A stretch of 22,292 nucleotides of DNA from DASUBV01 sp035763085 (GTDB taxonomy: Bacteria > Actinomycetota > Actinomycetes > Streptosporangiales > Streptosporangiaceae): the NCBI GenBank assembly GCA_035763085.1, contig DASUBV010000110.1, forward strand, positions 1 through 22,292, in the 5' to 3' direction. A program made the translations under genes and the position numbers. Below are positions 8,448 through 14,946 of the stretch, one piece after another. The stretch's first letter is position 1. Each line of letters opens with the position of its first letter. The notes below the pieces were generated by a model. It saw only the letters and a list, made by a program, of their open reading frames with translations. It did no database searches and was not told the DNA's origin.

Positions 8448-8451
8448 GTGA
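8407..8451 (+). CDS. Possible 14-residue leader peptide overlapping the XRE start
   Basis: ATG 8407 (or ATG 8404) follows AGGAG (8397-8401) and opens a tiny frame, MCWPRAAGPAGGVA, that stops with TGA at 8449-8451. This TGA overlaps the preferred GTG start of the XRE gene (8448-8450) in a GTGA arrangement, and the XRE ribosome site GGAGG (8437-8441) lies inside the mini-frame. That geometry suits translational coupling. It is too short for any family evidence, and an in-frame N-terminal extension of the XRE protein from GTG 8409 would use the same AGGAG. Confidence 0.25.
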   Translation: MCWPRAAGPAGGVA

Positions 8452-9683
8452 ACGCCCTGGAGTACCAGCAGGTGCTCGGCCGCAAGGTGGCTGAGGGGCG
8501 CCGGCGGCACGGCCTGTCACAGCCCGAGCTCGCCGCACTGCTCAACCGCCCGGTCGCCTGGGTCTCGCAGTTAGAGCGCGGCGCCGCGCCGATCGACTGC
8601 CCGGAGACGCTCCGCACCGTCGCCGACGCCCTCGAGCTTCCGCTCACTGAGCTGGCCGCGGGCGGGCCCCTCGCCGTGAGCCCGGCCAGCCGGCCCGGTG
8701 GCGACAGCGCCCGGGCCCAGGCCGAGGGCCTGCGGGTGTTGCTCGCGGGCGTGCACTCGCTCGGGGCCATGCTCGGCGACCAGGACACCCCCTCGTTCGG
8801 CTGGCTCCGCGCCCGGACCGATCGCGCGTGCACGCTGGCCAGGGCTAATCGCTACGGCGAGCTCACCGAGCTGCTGGCCGGCCTGCTACCTGGCCTGGAG
8901 GCCGCCGCCCGTATCTTCCCGCCAGCCGGCCAGGCCGAGATTTACGAGCTGCTGGCCGTGGCGTATCAGTCCTGCTCCGCGGCGCTGGCCGGGCTCGGCG
9001 AGACCGTGGGCGCGTGGATCGCTGCCGACCGGGCCATGGCCGCCGCCGAGCGAGCCGGCAACCTCCTGCTGGTGGCGGCCGGCGCGCACCGGCTCGCCTC
9101 GGTTTTCCTCAGCGCCGGGCGGCATGCCCTGGCCGAGGAGACCGCGCGGACCACGATGGTCGCCCTGCAGGGCCTGGCTGACCTGGGCGATCCCGACGCG
9201 GTCGCCCTGTGCGGCGGGCTGGCCCTGCTGCGGGCCGTCGTCGCCGCCCGGGCCGGCCGCCAGGACGCGGCCCACGGCCAGCTGACCCGGGCACGCCAGC
9301 TGGCCCGCCGGCTCGGCGCCCAGCGCGCCGGGGGCGCGCCGGAGTTCGGCCCCGAGTACGTCGCCCTGTACGAGATCGCGGTGAGCGTTGATCTCGGCGA
9401 CGCCGGGCATGCCCTGCGGGTCGCCGCCGCCGCGGACACCGCCGGGCTGTCGCCCGCCCGGCAGGCCCGGATGCTGGTCGATATCGCCCGCGCCTTCACC
9501 CTGCGCGAGCAGGGCGAGGAGGCCGTGTGCGCGCTGCTGCGCGCCGAGTCGGTCAGCGCGGCCTACGTGCACGACAGCGAGCGGGCCGCCCAGCTCGTCC
9601 GGGATCTGCTGGAGCTGTGTGATCCGGCCCCGCCGGAGCTCATCCGGCTGGCGGCCCGGCTGGCCCCGGCCCAGGATTCCTGA
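8448..9683 (+). CDS. XRE-family transcriptional regulator with helical (TPR-like) C-terminal domain
   Basis: A 411-residue protein from GTG 8448, preceded by GGAGG at six bases. An alternative in-frame GTG at 8409 would add 13 Cys/Gly-rich residues and is less convincing. Residues about 8-66 are a cro/C1-type helix-turn-helix: YQQVLGRKVAEGRRRHGLSQPELAALL then VAWVSQLERG as the recognition helix and LRTVADALELPLTEL. The rest (about 80-411) is almost all alpha-helix, with paired-helix repeats such as AGNLLLVAAGAHRLASVFLSAGRHALAEE, as in the TPR-type sensor regions of many actinobacterial XRE regulators. It probably binds the upstream palindromes and senses a peptide or protein; this is inference. 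Its last 44 bases overlap the end of the sigma factor gene on the other strand. Confidence 0.85.
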   Translation: MNALEYQQVLGRKVAEGRRRHGLSQPELAALLNRPVAWVSQLERGAAPIDCPETLRTVADALELPLTELAAGGPLAVSPASRPGGDSARAQAEGLRVLLAGVHSLGAMLGDQDTPSFGWLRARTDRACTLARANRYGELTELLAGLLPGLEAAARIFPPAGQAEIYELLAVAYQSCSAALAGLGETVGAWIAADRAMAAAERAGNLLLVAAGAHRLASVFLSAGRHALAEETARTTMVALQGLADLGDPDAVALCGGLALLRAVVAARAGRQDAAHGQLTRARQLARRLGAQRAGGAPEFGPEYVALYEIAVSVDLGDAGHALRVAAAADTAGLSPARQARMLVDIARAFTLREQGEEAVCALLRAESVSAAYVHDSERAAQLVRDLLELCDPAPPELIRLAARLAPAQDS

Positions 9684-10656
9684 GCTGCTTCACCATCGCC
9701 TGAACGTCGGCCAGCGGGCCGAGGTGGCGCAGCTTGTCCTGGTTGATCACCGAGCGGACCATCTGAACGGCCCCGTCAGCGATCTCCAGGCTCAGCACGT
9801 TGACCAGCCGTCCGGCGGAGTCCAGGAACACCGCGCCAGGCTGGCCGTTGACCTCCGCCCGCGCCAGCACCGCCCCGGCGGCCCTGGCCTGCTCGGCCAG
9901 GCCGATGAGCAGCCGGCCGACCCGGTCCCGGCCGATGATCGGCCGCGGCCACGAGGGCCGCATCCCGCCGCTGTCGCCGTGCACCTCAACGTCAGCGGCC
10001 AGCAGCTCGACCAGGCCGTCCATGTCCCCGCGCTCAACCGCGGCGAAGAACCGGCCGGCCAGCTCGTCGCGGCTGCGCCGGGATGGCTCCTGGCGCGGCC
10101 GCTGCTCGGTGACATGCTGACGCGCCCGGCGGGCCAGCTGGCGGCAGTTAGCCTCGCTCTTGCCCACGATCGAGGCCGTCTCGTCGTAGGAGTAGCTGAA
10201 GACGTCGTGCAGCAGGAAGACCGCGCGCTCGACCGGCGACAGGCGCTCCAGGACCAGCAGGAACGCCATGGACAGCGAGTCGGCCCGCTCAGCCAGGTCG
10301 GCCGGGTCCGGCGCGATCTGCGCGCTGGCCAGCGGGGCGGGGGCCGCCGGGCCGGACCCGCCGGGCGCCGCCACGGCACCGGTCAGCAGCGGCTCGGGGA
10401 GCCACTCGCCGACATACGACTCCCGCCGGACCCGCGCCGACCGGGCATGGTCGATGCACAGCCGGGTGGTCACCGCCGACAGGTACGCCTTCGGCGACTC
10501 CGGCGCGCCCGCGGCCGAGCTGGCCCGGTGGTAGCGCAGGAAGGCCTCCTGCACGATGTCCTCGGCATCGGCCACGCTGCCCAGCATCCGGTAGGCGATC
10601 GAGAACATCAGCGGCCGCAGGCTGAGATAGTCCTCCGCCCCTGCCTGGTCACTCAT
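9640..10656 (-). CDS. sigJ: ECF41-family (SigJ-like) sigma factor with C-terminal SnoaL-like domain
   Basis: A 338-residue extracytoplasmic-function sigma factor. GGGAGG five bases before ATG 10656 fixes the start. Region 2 lies at about 10-75 (SIAYRMLGSVADAEDIVQEAFLR), region 4 at about 130-182 (ERLSPVERAVFLLHDVFSYSYDETA, ANCRQLARRARQ). ECF41 landmarks are present: WLPEPL (85-90) in the linker, a fused NTF2/SnoaL-like domain (about 195-310), DSGGM (228-232) where the group has DGGGK, and NQDKL (305-309) where it has NPDKL. In ECF41 proteins this C-terminal domain regulates activity in place of an anti-sigma factor. It is 40 bases downstream of an epimerase gene, the classical partner type, and the operon has an ECF41-type promoter. 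The gene symbol follows the mycobacterial SigJ-like naming and is not proof of orthology. Confidence 0.92.
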   Translation of the reverse strand: MSDQAGAEDYLSLRPLMFSIAYRMLGSVADAEDIVQEAFLRYHRASSAAGAPESPKAYLSAVTTRLCIDHARSARVRRESYVGEWLPEPLLTGAVAAPGGSGPAAPAPLASAQIAPDPADLAERADSLSMAFLLVLERLSPVERAVFLLHDVFSYSYDETASIVGKSEANCRQLARRARQHVTEQRPRQEPSRRSRDELAGRFFAAVERGDMDGLVELLAADVEVHGDSGGMRPSWPRPIIGRDRVGRLLIGLAEQARAAGAVLARAEVNGQPGAVFLDSAGRLVNVLSLEIADGAVQMVRSVINQDKLRHLGPLADVQAMVKQLRNPGPGPAGPPAG

Positions 10657-10696
10657 GACTGCCTCCCGGCCTGCCTGAACCCTGCCCGGTTCGGTC

Positions 10697-11677
10697 CTAC
10701 TTATCACGATCCCCGCCGCGCGCGGCGGCCGGGCGGCCGGCCTGGTCCCCGTCGGCCAGCCCGCGGGCGAAGCCATCCCGCCAGCTCGGCCAGATCGGCT
10801 TCCAGCCGAGCTCGCGCTGCGCCTTGGCGCTGGAGGTGCCGCGGATCTGGGTCATCATCGAGATCCCGACCTCGCCGATCAGCAGCCTGCCGAGCCAGGC
10901 CGGCACCCGGCGCGGCGCCGGGGCGCCGACGATGCGGGCCACCTCGGGTACCCACTGCGCGACGGCGACAGGCTCGTTGTCGGACACGTTGTACACGCCG
11001 GCCGCGCCAGCGCTGACGGCCGCCACGGTCGCCGCCGCGGCATCGGCCACGTGCAGGAACGACCAGATCCCGGCGCCACTGCCGACGACCGGCAGCTGCC
11101 GCTTGCGGATCAGCTCCACTATCCCCTCCGACGCGCCGGGCCCGTACAGGCTGCCGTAGCGCAGCGCGATGCCCTCCAGCGGCCAGCTGAGCACGGCCTG
11201 CTCCAGGTGCCGGATGGCCGCCATGGTCTGGGTCTGGTCGGCCGGCGGCTGCGGGTCAAGCGCGTCATCCTCGGCCTTCACCAGCGCTCCGGTGCGGGCG
11301 TAGTTCCAGCCGCCATAGCTCTGCGCGATCACCCGGCGCACCCCCGCCGCGGACGCCGCCGCGAGCAGGTTGTCGATCCCGCGGGTCCGCAGCTGATTGG
11401 TGACGGCGAAGCTGCGGTCGAAGTGCCGCAGGCTGAGATCGGCCGGGATCGCGGTCATCTCGTGGATGACGACCTCGGGCTCGGCCCTGGCCACGACCTG
11501 GCCGACCGCCTCGGCGTCCAGGCCGTCCAGCACGGCCAGCTCGGCGCCAGCCGCGCGCAGGCCGTCCAGCCTGGCCTGGCTCCGGCTCGTGGCGGTGACC
11601 TGGTGCCCGGCCTCCATCAGCGCCGGGACCAGCTGCCGTCCGACTGCGCCGGTCGCCCCGGCAACCAGTACTCGCAT
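10697..11677 (-). CDS. NAD(P)-binding extended-SDR epimerase/dehydratase-like protein
   Basis: A 326-residue cytosolic Rossmann protein. ATG 11677 follows GGAGG at 10 bases. The nucleotide motif GATGAVG is at residues 7-13, followed by strand/helix alternation typical of atypical and extended SDRs. SYGGWNYARTGALVKAEDD (about 120-138), LRYGSLYGPG (172-181) and FLHVADAAAA (208-216) are landmarks of the NAD-dependent epimerase/dehydratase family. The classical YxxxK pair is not seen at its expected place, where the sequence reads MAAIRHLEQAV, so catalysis may be unusual or the protein may sense cofactor. It is the first gene of a two-gene operon with the ECF41 sigma factor, matching the 'COE' (carboxymuconolactone decarboxylase, oxidoreductase, epimerase) partners known for that group. 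Substrate unknown. Confidence 0.87.
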   Translation of the reverse strand: MRVLVAGATGAVGRQLVPALMEAGHQVTATSRSQARLDGLRAAGAELAVLDGLDAEAVGQVVARAEPEVVIHEMTAIPADLSLRHFDRSFAVTNQLRTRGIDNLLAAASAAGVRRVIAQSYGGWNYARTGALVKAEDDALDPQPPADQTQTMAAIRHLEQAVLSWPLEGIALRYGSLYGPGASEGIVELIRKRQLPVVGSGAGIWSFLHVADAAAATVAAVSAGAAGVYNVSDNEPVAVAQWVPEVARIVGAPAPRRVPAWLGRLLIGEVGISMMTQIRGTSSAKAQRELGWKPIWPSWRDGFARGLADGDQAGRPAAARGGDRDK

Positions 11678-11721
11678 GACTGTCAAGCCTCCTGCTTGCT
11701 CGTTTCGTTGCTGATCTCTGG

Positions 11722-11748
11722 GACGAGGCAGGGCGGCAGCCTGTGACA
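11722..11748 (-). promoter_or_regulatory. ECF41-type promoter (TGTCACA-N16-CGTC) of the epimerase-sigJ operon
   Basis: On the minus strand TGTCACA (11748-11742) is followed by exactly 16 bases and then CGTC (11725-11722). Both hexamer-like elements and the spacer match the published ECF41 target consensus. The element lies 45 bases upstream of the epimerase start codon and 18 bases from the end element (first stop base 11766) of dinB, so it would drive the epimerase and sigma genes. It predicts positive autoregulation by the sigma factor encoded in the operon. Confidence 0.85.
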
Positions 11749-11765
11749 GCCGGCGGGCTACTGAG

Positions 11766-12806
11766 TCATTCCCCGGCGGCCGCCCCGGAAGCGAACTCGG
11801 CACGCACGCCCAGCAGCCGGACCGGGCGGCGCGAGGTAAACCGGTCCAGCGCGGCCAGCGCCGCCGCCTCGATGGCGGCGGGGTCCTGGGTCGGCTCGGG
11901 AAGCGCGGCGCCGCGGGTGTAGGTGAGAAATGGTACATAGCGGACCTTGACGATGATCCGGCCCGCTGGCCGCCGCTCCGCGGCCACATCCTCGGCGACC
12001 TGCGCGGCCAGCCGCCTGATCTGCGCCCGGACCTGATCCCAGTCGGTGATGTCGCGCTGGAAGGTCTCCTCCCGGCCATGCCCGCGGGCCTGGTACGGCT
12101 CGTCGGTGATGTCCGCGCCGGCCACGCCGCAGGCGGTCTGAACCAGCCACGGGCCGGTGGCCGGGCCGAAGCTGGCCGCCAGCACGGCCGGGTCGGCGGC
12201 GGCCAGCCCGGCCACCGTGTCGATGCCCAGCCCGGCCAGCTTCTGGGCGGTCTTGCGGCCGATCCCCCACAGCGCGTCAGTCGGCCGGGCGCCGAGCACC
12301 TCGAACCAGTTGTCGTAGGTCAGCCGGAACAGCCCGGCCGGCTTCCCGAACCCGGTGGCCAGCTTGGCCTGCAGCCGGTTACGGCCGATGCCGACCGAGC
12401 TGTCCAGCTGGGTCGCGGTCCTGATCGCCGCCTGGATCTGCCGGGCCGCCGCCTCCGGGTCCTCGGTATCCACGGCGACGAACGCCTCGTCCCAGCCCAT
12501 CACCTCCACCACGTGCCCCAGCCCGCGCAGCGCCGTCATCACCTGCTCCGAGGCGGCCTCGTACGCGGCCCGGTCGACCGGCAGGAAGATCCCGTCCGGC
12601 AGCCGCCGGGCGGCCGTGCGCAGCGGCAGCCCGGAATGCACGCCATGCTCGCGCGCCTCGTAGGACGCGGTCGCCACCACGCCCCGCTTGGCCGGGTCGC
12701 CGTCGCCGCCCACCACCACCGGCCGGCCGCGCAACTCGGGCCGCCGCAGCACCTCGACAGCCGCGATGAACTGGTCGAGGTCGACGTGCAGCACCCAGGC
12801 GGTCAC
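11766..12806 (-). CDS. dinB: DNA polymerase IV (Y-family translesion polymerase)
   Basis: A 346-residue error-prone polymerase. It opens directly with HVDLDQF (D9 as first catalytic carboxylate, F13 as steric-gate position), then ATASYEAREHGVHSG in the fingers, and GWDEAF near 104-109 with D106 and E107 as the other carboxylates; most DinB proteins have S-x-DEA here. The helix-hairpin-helix (LWGIGRKTAQKLAGLGI) and the little-finger domain (about 235-346) follow, so the core is complete. I see no clear C-terminal beta-clamp peptide (QxxLF type). The start is GTG 12806; no obvious Shine-Dalgarno sequence precedes it, which would fit a leaderless mRNA. It is divergent from the YbaK-type gene with 46 bases between starts. 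Confidence 0.92.
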   Translation of the reverse strand: MTAWVLHVDLDQFIAAVEVLRRPELRGRPVVVGGDGDPAKRGVVATASYEAREHGVHSGLPLRTAARRLPDGIFLPVDRAAYEAASEQVMTALRGLGHVVEVMGWDEAFVAVDTEDPEAAARQIQAAIRTATQLDSSVGIGRNRLQAKLATGFGKPAGLFRLTYDNWFEVLGARPTDALWGIGRKTAQKLAGLGIDTVAGLAAADPAVLAASFGPATGPWLVQTACGVAGADITDEPYQARGHGREETFQRDITDWDQVRAQIRRLAAQVAEDVAAERRPAGRIIVKVRYVPFLTYTRGAALPEPTQDPAAIEAAALAALDRFTSRRPVRLLGVRAEFASGAAAGE

Positions 12807-12838
12807 ATTTCAGTGTCGCAGCGCGGCGCCGCCTGGCG

Positions 12839-12844
12839 TAGCAT
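12839..12844 (+). promoter_or_regulatory. Putative -10 element for a leaderless ybaK transcript
   Basis: TAGCAT matches TAnnnT and stands 8 bases upstream of GTG 12853 (6 upstream of GTG 12851). Absence of any purine-rich ribosome site supports a leaderless mRNA. No clear -35 box is seen. Confidence 0.4.
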
Positions 12845-12852
12845 CGCCCGGT

Positions 12853-13338
12853 GTGGCGGGACGTGGCACGCGCGCAACTCAGCTGCTGACCGCCCAGCGC
12901 ATCCGCTACTCGGTGCACGAGTATGACCATGACCCGCAGCGCGGCCCCTACGGCCTGGAGGCCGCTGCCGCGCTGGCGGTACCCGCCGAGCGGGTGTTCA
13001 AGACGCTGATCGCCGAGGTCGACGGCAAGCTCACGGTCGCGGTGGTCCCGGTGGCCGGCAGCCTGGACCTGAAGGCGCTGGCCGGCGCGGCCGGCGGCAA
13101 GAAGGCCAGGATGGCCGACCCGGCGGCGGCCGAGCGCGCCACCGGCTACGTCACCGGCGGGATCTCGCCGCTGGGCCAGCGCCGCCGGCTGCCGGTCGTC
13201 CTGGACGCCACGGCCATGGACTTCGAGACGGTGTTCTGCAGCGCCGGCCAGCGCGGCCTGGAAGTCGAGCTCGCTCCCGCCGACCTGGCCCGGGCGGCCG
13301 GGGCCGTGCTGGCACCGATCGCCCGGCCGGCCAGCTGA
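12853..13338 (+). CDS. ybaK: YbaK/EbsC-type aminoacyl-tRNA deacylase (Cys-tRNA(Pro) deacylase-like)
   Basis: A 161-residue trans-editing enzyme of the YbaK/ProX fold, which hydrolyses mischarged tRNA, in the best studied case Cys-tRNA(Pro). The YbaK landmarks are RYSVHEYDHDP near 18-28, VFKTLIAEVDG with the conserved catalytic lysine (K50), VAVVPVAGSLDLKALA, then GYVTGGISPLG and LPVVLDA near the end. The start is GTG 12853. TAGCAT at 12839-12844 ends 8 bases before it and looks like a -10 box, so the transcript may begin at or next to the start codon. No Shine-Dalgarno sequence is present, which fits leaderless translation. A small stem-loop follows the gene. Confidence 0.9.
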   Translation: MAGRGTRATQLLTAQRIRYSVHEYDHDPQRGPYGLEAAAALAVPAERVFKTLIAEVDGKLTVAVVPVAGSLDLKALAGAAGGKKARMADPAAAERATGYVTGGISPLGQRRRLPVVLDATAMDFETVFCSAGQRGLEVELAPADLARAAGAVLAPIARPAS

Positions 13339-13441
13339 GCCGCGTCCGGGCAGCGCACGCTCCGGTTTGCCATCTACCCCGTAGCCGGACGTATGCCGCT
13401 TGCCGTGGCGGCGGCGCGCCAGAGCCGCCACCATGGATCAG

Positions 13442-13467
13442 GTGCCTGGTCAGCGCCGATCAGGCAC
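13442..13467. terminator. Stem-loop between convergent ybaK and AMIN-like genes
   Basis: gtgcctggtc (13442-13451) pairs with gatcaggcac (13458-13467) around agcgcc: ten pairs including one G-U. It lies in the 148-base gap between two facing stops and could end both transcripts. Another inverted pair, cgtccgg (13343-13349) with ccggacg (13385-13391), lies just upstream. Confidence 0.55.
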
Positions 13468-13486
13468 ACCCCGCGGATGCTGGCGA

Positions 13487-14050
13487 TTACCAGTGATGGG
13501 CGACATCGACGACCAGGCGGGTGCGGTGGCCGGGGTCGCGCAGCTCCAGCACCCGGAACGGCAGCCGGGCCCGCAGGCCGACGCCCACCGAGGTCACGCC
13601 CTCGAATGAGCCGGCCCCGGCGACCTGCCGGAAGGCCGAGAAGCCCCGCACGTTCACCAGGTGGTGGCTGCTGGCCGGGAACGAGGCCGCGGCGGGCGCG
13701 AGCACGTTGATCAGCAGCTTGGCCTTGCCGGCCACCTTGATGACCCGGCCGGAGGCGTCGGAGATGATGCGGTGCACGTAGCGGACCCGGTAGCCGGGCC
13801 TGGCGCCCTGCCCGATGTCGATCACCAGCCGGTCGAAGCAGGCGTGCTGGCCGGCCCGGACGTGGCGGACCTTGGCCTGGACCATGGCGCCAGCGTGCCG
13901 GGGCGTGCTGCCCCAGTGCAGATCACAGGAACGGGCCGCAACTGCGGCGGGCCTGGCCGCTGAGGACGTCGTGGCCCCGGCGGCGGCCGGGACAACCAGT
14001 CCCAGCCCGGTGAGCGCCGTCATGACTGCGGCAATCGCGATCTTCCGCAT
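13487..14050 (-). CDS. Secreted AMIN-like domain protein
   Basis: A 187-residue exported protein. The ATG at 14050 follows GAGGAG at six bases; an upstream in-frame ATG at 14071 has no comparable site. Residues 1-30 are a signal peptide (MRKIAIAAVMTALTGLGLVVPAAAGA). After an Ala-rich spacer comes a compact beta domain of the AMIN-like type: CFDRLVIDIG near 78-87, GYRVRYV, KLLINVLAPAA, and a C-terminal RVLEL...TRLVVDVAHHW. The two cysteines (SCDLHWG and HACFDR) could form a disulfide. Actinobacterial AMIN-like proteins are assumed to be envelope-associated, but their ligand is not known. The upstream region contains competing hairpins. Confidence 0.78.
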   Translation of the reverse strand: MRKIAIAAVMTALTGLGLVVPAAAGATTSSAARPAAVAARSCDLHWGSTPRHAGAMVQAKVRHVRAGQHACFDRLVIDIGQGARPGYRVRYVHRIISDASGRVIKVAGKAKLLINVLAPAAASFPASSHHLVNVRGFSAFRQVAGAGSFEGVTSVGVGLRARLPFRVLELRDPGHRTRLVVDVAHHW

Positions 14051-14130
14051 GGCCGTCTCCTCGCAGCGCACACCGGTATTTAAGAATTAGGCGGCCCGCC
14101 CACCAGGCGGCCAGTGGGCGAGCCGGCTCA

Positions 14131-14210
14131 GGCACCGTCAGCGCCCCCGCAGCTGGCGGTGCCTTATATACACCTCAGCGTAGGAATGTGCAATCGCCCT
14201 GCTGACGGTG
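14131..14210. repeat. Competing inverted repeats upstream of the AMIN-like gene
   Basis: ggcaccgtcagc (14131-14142) pairs with gctggcggtgcc (14152-14163) as a 12-bp stem with one G-U and a 9-nt loop. The segment caccgtcagc (14133-14142) is also perfectly complementary to gctgacggtg (14201-14210). The two pairings exclude each other. The unit lies in the 218-base gap between the DksA-like stop and the AMIN-like start, so it may be a terminator, an attenuator-like leader, or chance. Confidence 0.45.
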
Positions 14211-14242
14211 TGTGCTCCATGTGGAGGGTGTCGCCGGCGCTG

Positions 14243-14280
14243 TGTGACCACTGCCGATGCCCCGGGGATCAGTGGTCACA
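14243..14280 (-). terminator. Hairpin spanning the end of the DksA-like gene
   Basis: tgtgaccact (14243-14252) and agtggtcaca (14271-14280) form a perfect 10-bp stem, and the intervening bases add gatgcccc/ggggatc complementarity. The upstream arm encodes the last residues and stop of the zinc-finger protein, so the terminator begins inside the coding region. Confidence 0.6.
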
Positions 14281-14763
14281 AGTGCCGCAGAAGCGGGCCT
14301 GGGGGGTGCGGGTCAGCCGCGCCGCTGGCACGGTCCCCCCGCACCGCTCGCAGCGGCCGAAGCAGCCGTTGCTGAGCCGTGACAGCGCAGCCTCGATCTC
14401 GGCCAGCGCCCGCCGCTCGGCGACGGCCTGGCGCAGCAGCGGGCGGGCCTGCCCGGACCCCGGCCGGCTGCCCTCGGCCCGGCGGCCGCCGGGGTCAGCC
14501 GCGGCCTCCTGCGCGTCGTGATAGGCCAGCGACAGCTCGGTGACCCGTTCCAGGCGGGCTCGCCAGTGTGACTCCAGCAGGGCGCGCCAGCCTGGCAGCG
14601 ATTCCGGGGCGAGGTGCGGAGCCGGGTGCTGCCCCTCGGGCACCGGCGGCGCGACGGCCCCGTCGTGGCGCGCGCTGGTGTCGGGACCGTTGCCTGCCCG
14701 GGTACGCGGCGACCCGATCGCCAGCCGGGGACGGGGCGCCTCGATCACCAGGTCTGCGGACAT
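14269..14763 (-). CDS. DksA/TraR-type C4 zinc-finger protein
   Basis: A 164-residue protein. GGGAGGAG five bases before ATG 14763 fixes the start; the frame upstream of it is not supported. The first 50 or so residues are Pro/Gly/Arg-rich and probably disordered. Residues 55-132 form two long helices (LLESHWRARLERVTELSLAY, RQAVAERRALAEIEAALSRL), the coiled-coil stem of this family. The zinc finger is C138-x2-C141-x17-C159-x2-C162 (CERCGG...FCGTC). DksA/TraR proteins enter the RNA polymerase secondary channel and tune initiation, often with ppGpp; the acidic tip of the coil is not obvious here, so a different role is possible. It is transcribed alone. Confidence 0.85.
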   Translation of the reverse strand: MSADLVIEAPRPRLAIGSPRTRAGNGPDTSARHDGAVAPPVPEGQHPAPHLAPESLPGWRALLESHWRARLERVTELSLAYHDAQEAAADPGGRRAEGSRPGSGQARPLLRQAVAERRALAEIEAALSRLSNGCFGRCERCGGTVPAARLTRTPQARFCGTCDH

Positions 14764-14946
14764 CAGGACTCCTCCCGTGGCAGTGGGCCGGCTCCGGAAC
14801 GAGGCCAGGCTCCGCCGACTAGCAGACCCGGCCAGGTTGCAGGAAAGCCGACGGGGATGCTCACGGGATGATGTGAATGTGGTGTTCTTATGTAGACGTC
14901 CCGGCACAGATCAGCGCCTGGTCAGCCGGCTCTGCGCAGCGGCGGC

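Noticed and set aside
7495..8451. Plus-strand frame opposite the membrane protein
   Set aside because: Antisense shadow without family features; the minus strand has TM segments and a ribosome site.
9388..11016. Plus-strand frame of 542 codons across sigJ and epimerase
   Set aside because: Runs antisense to two clear genes and lacks recognisable content.
14243..14280. TGTGACCACT...AGTGGTCACA as a transcription-factor operator
   Set aside because: Arms lie across a stop codon with an 18-base centre that also pairs; a terminator hairpin explains it better.
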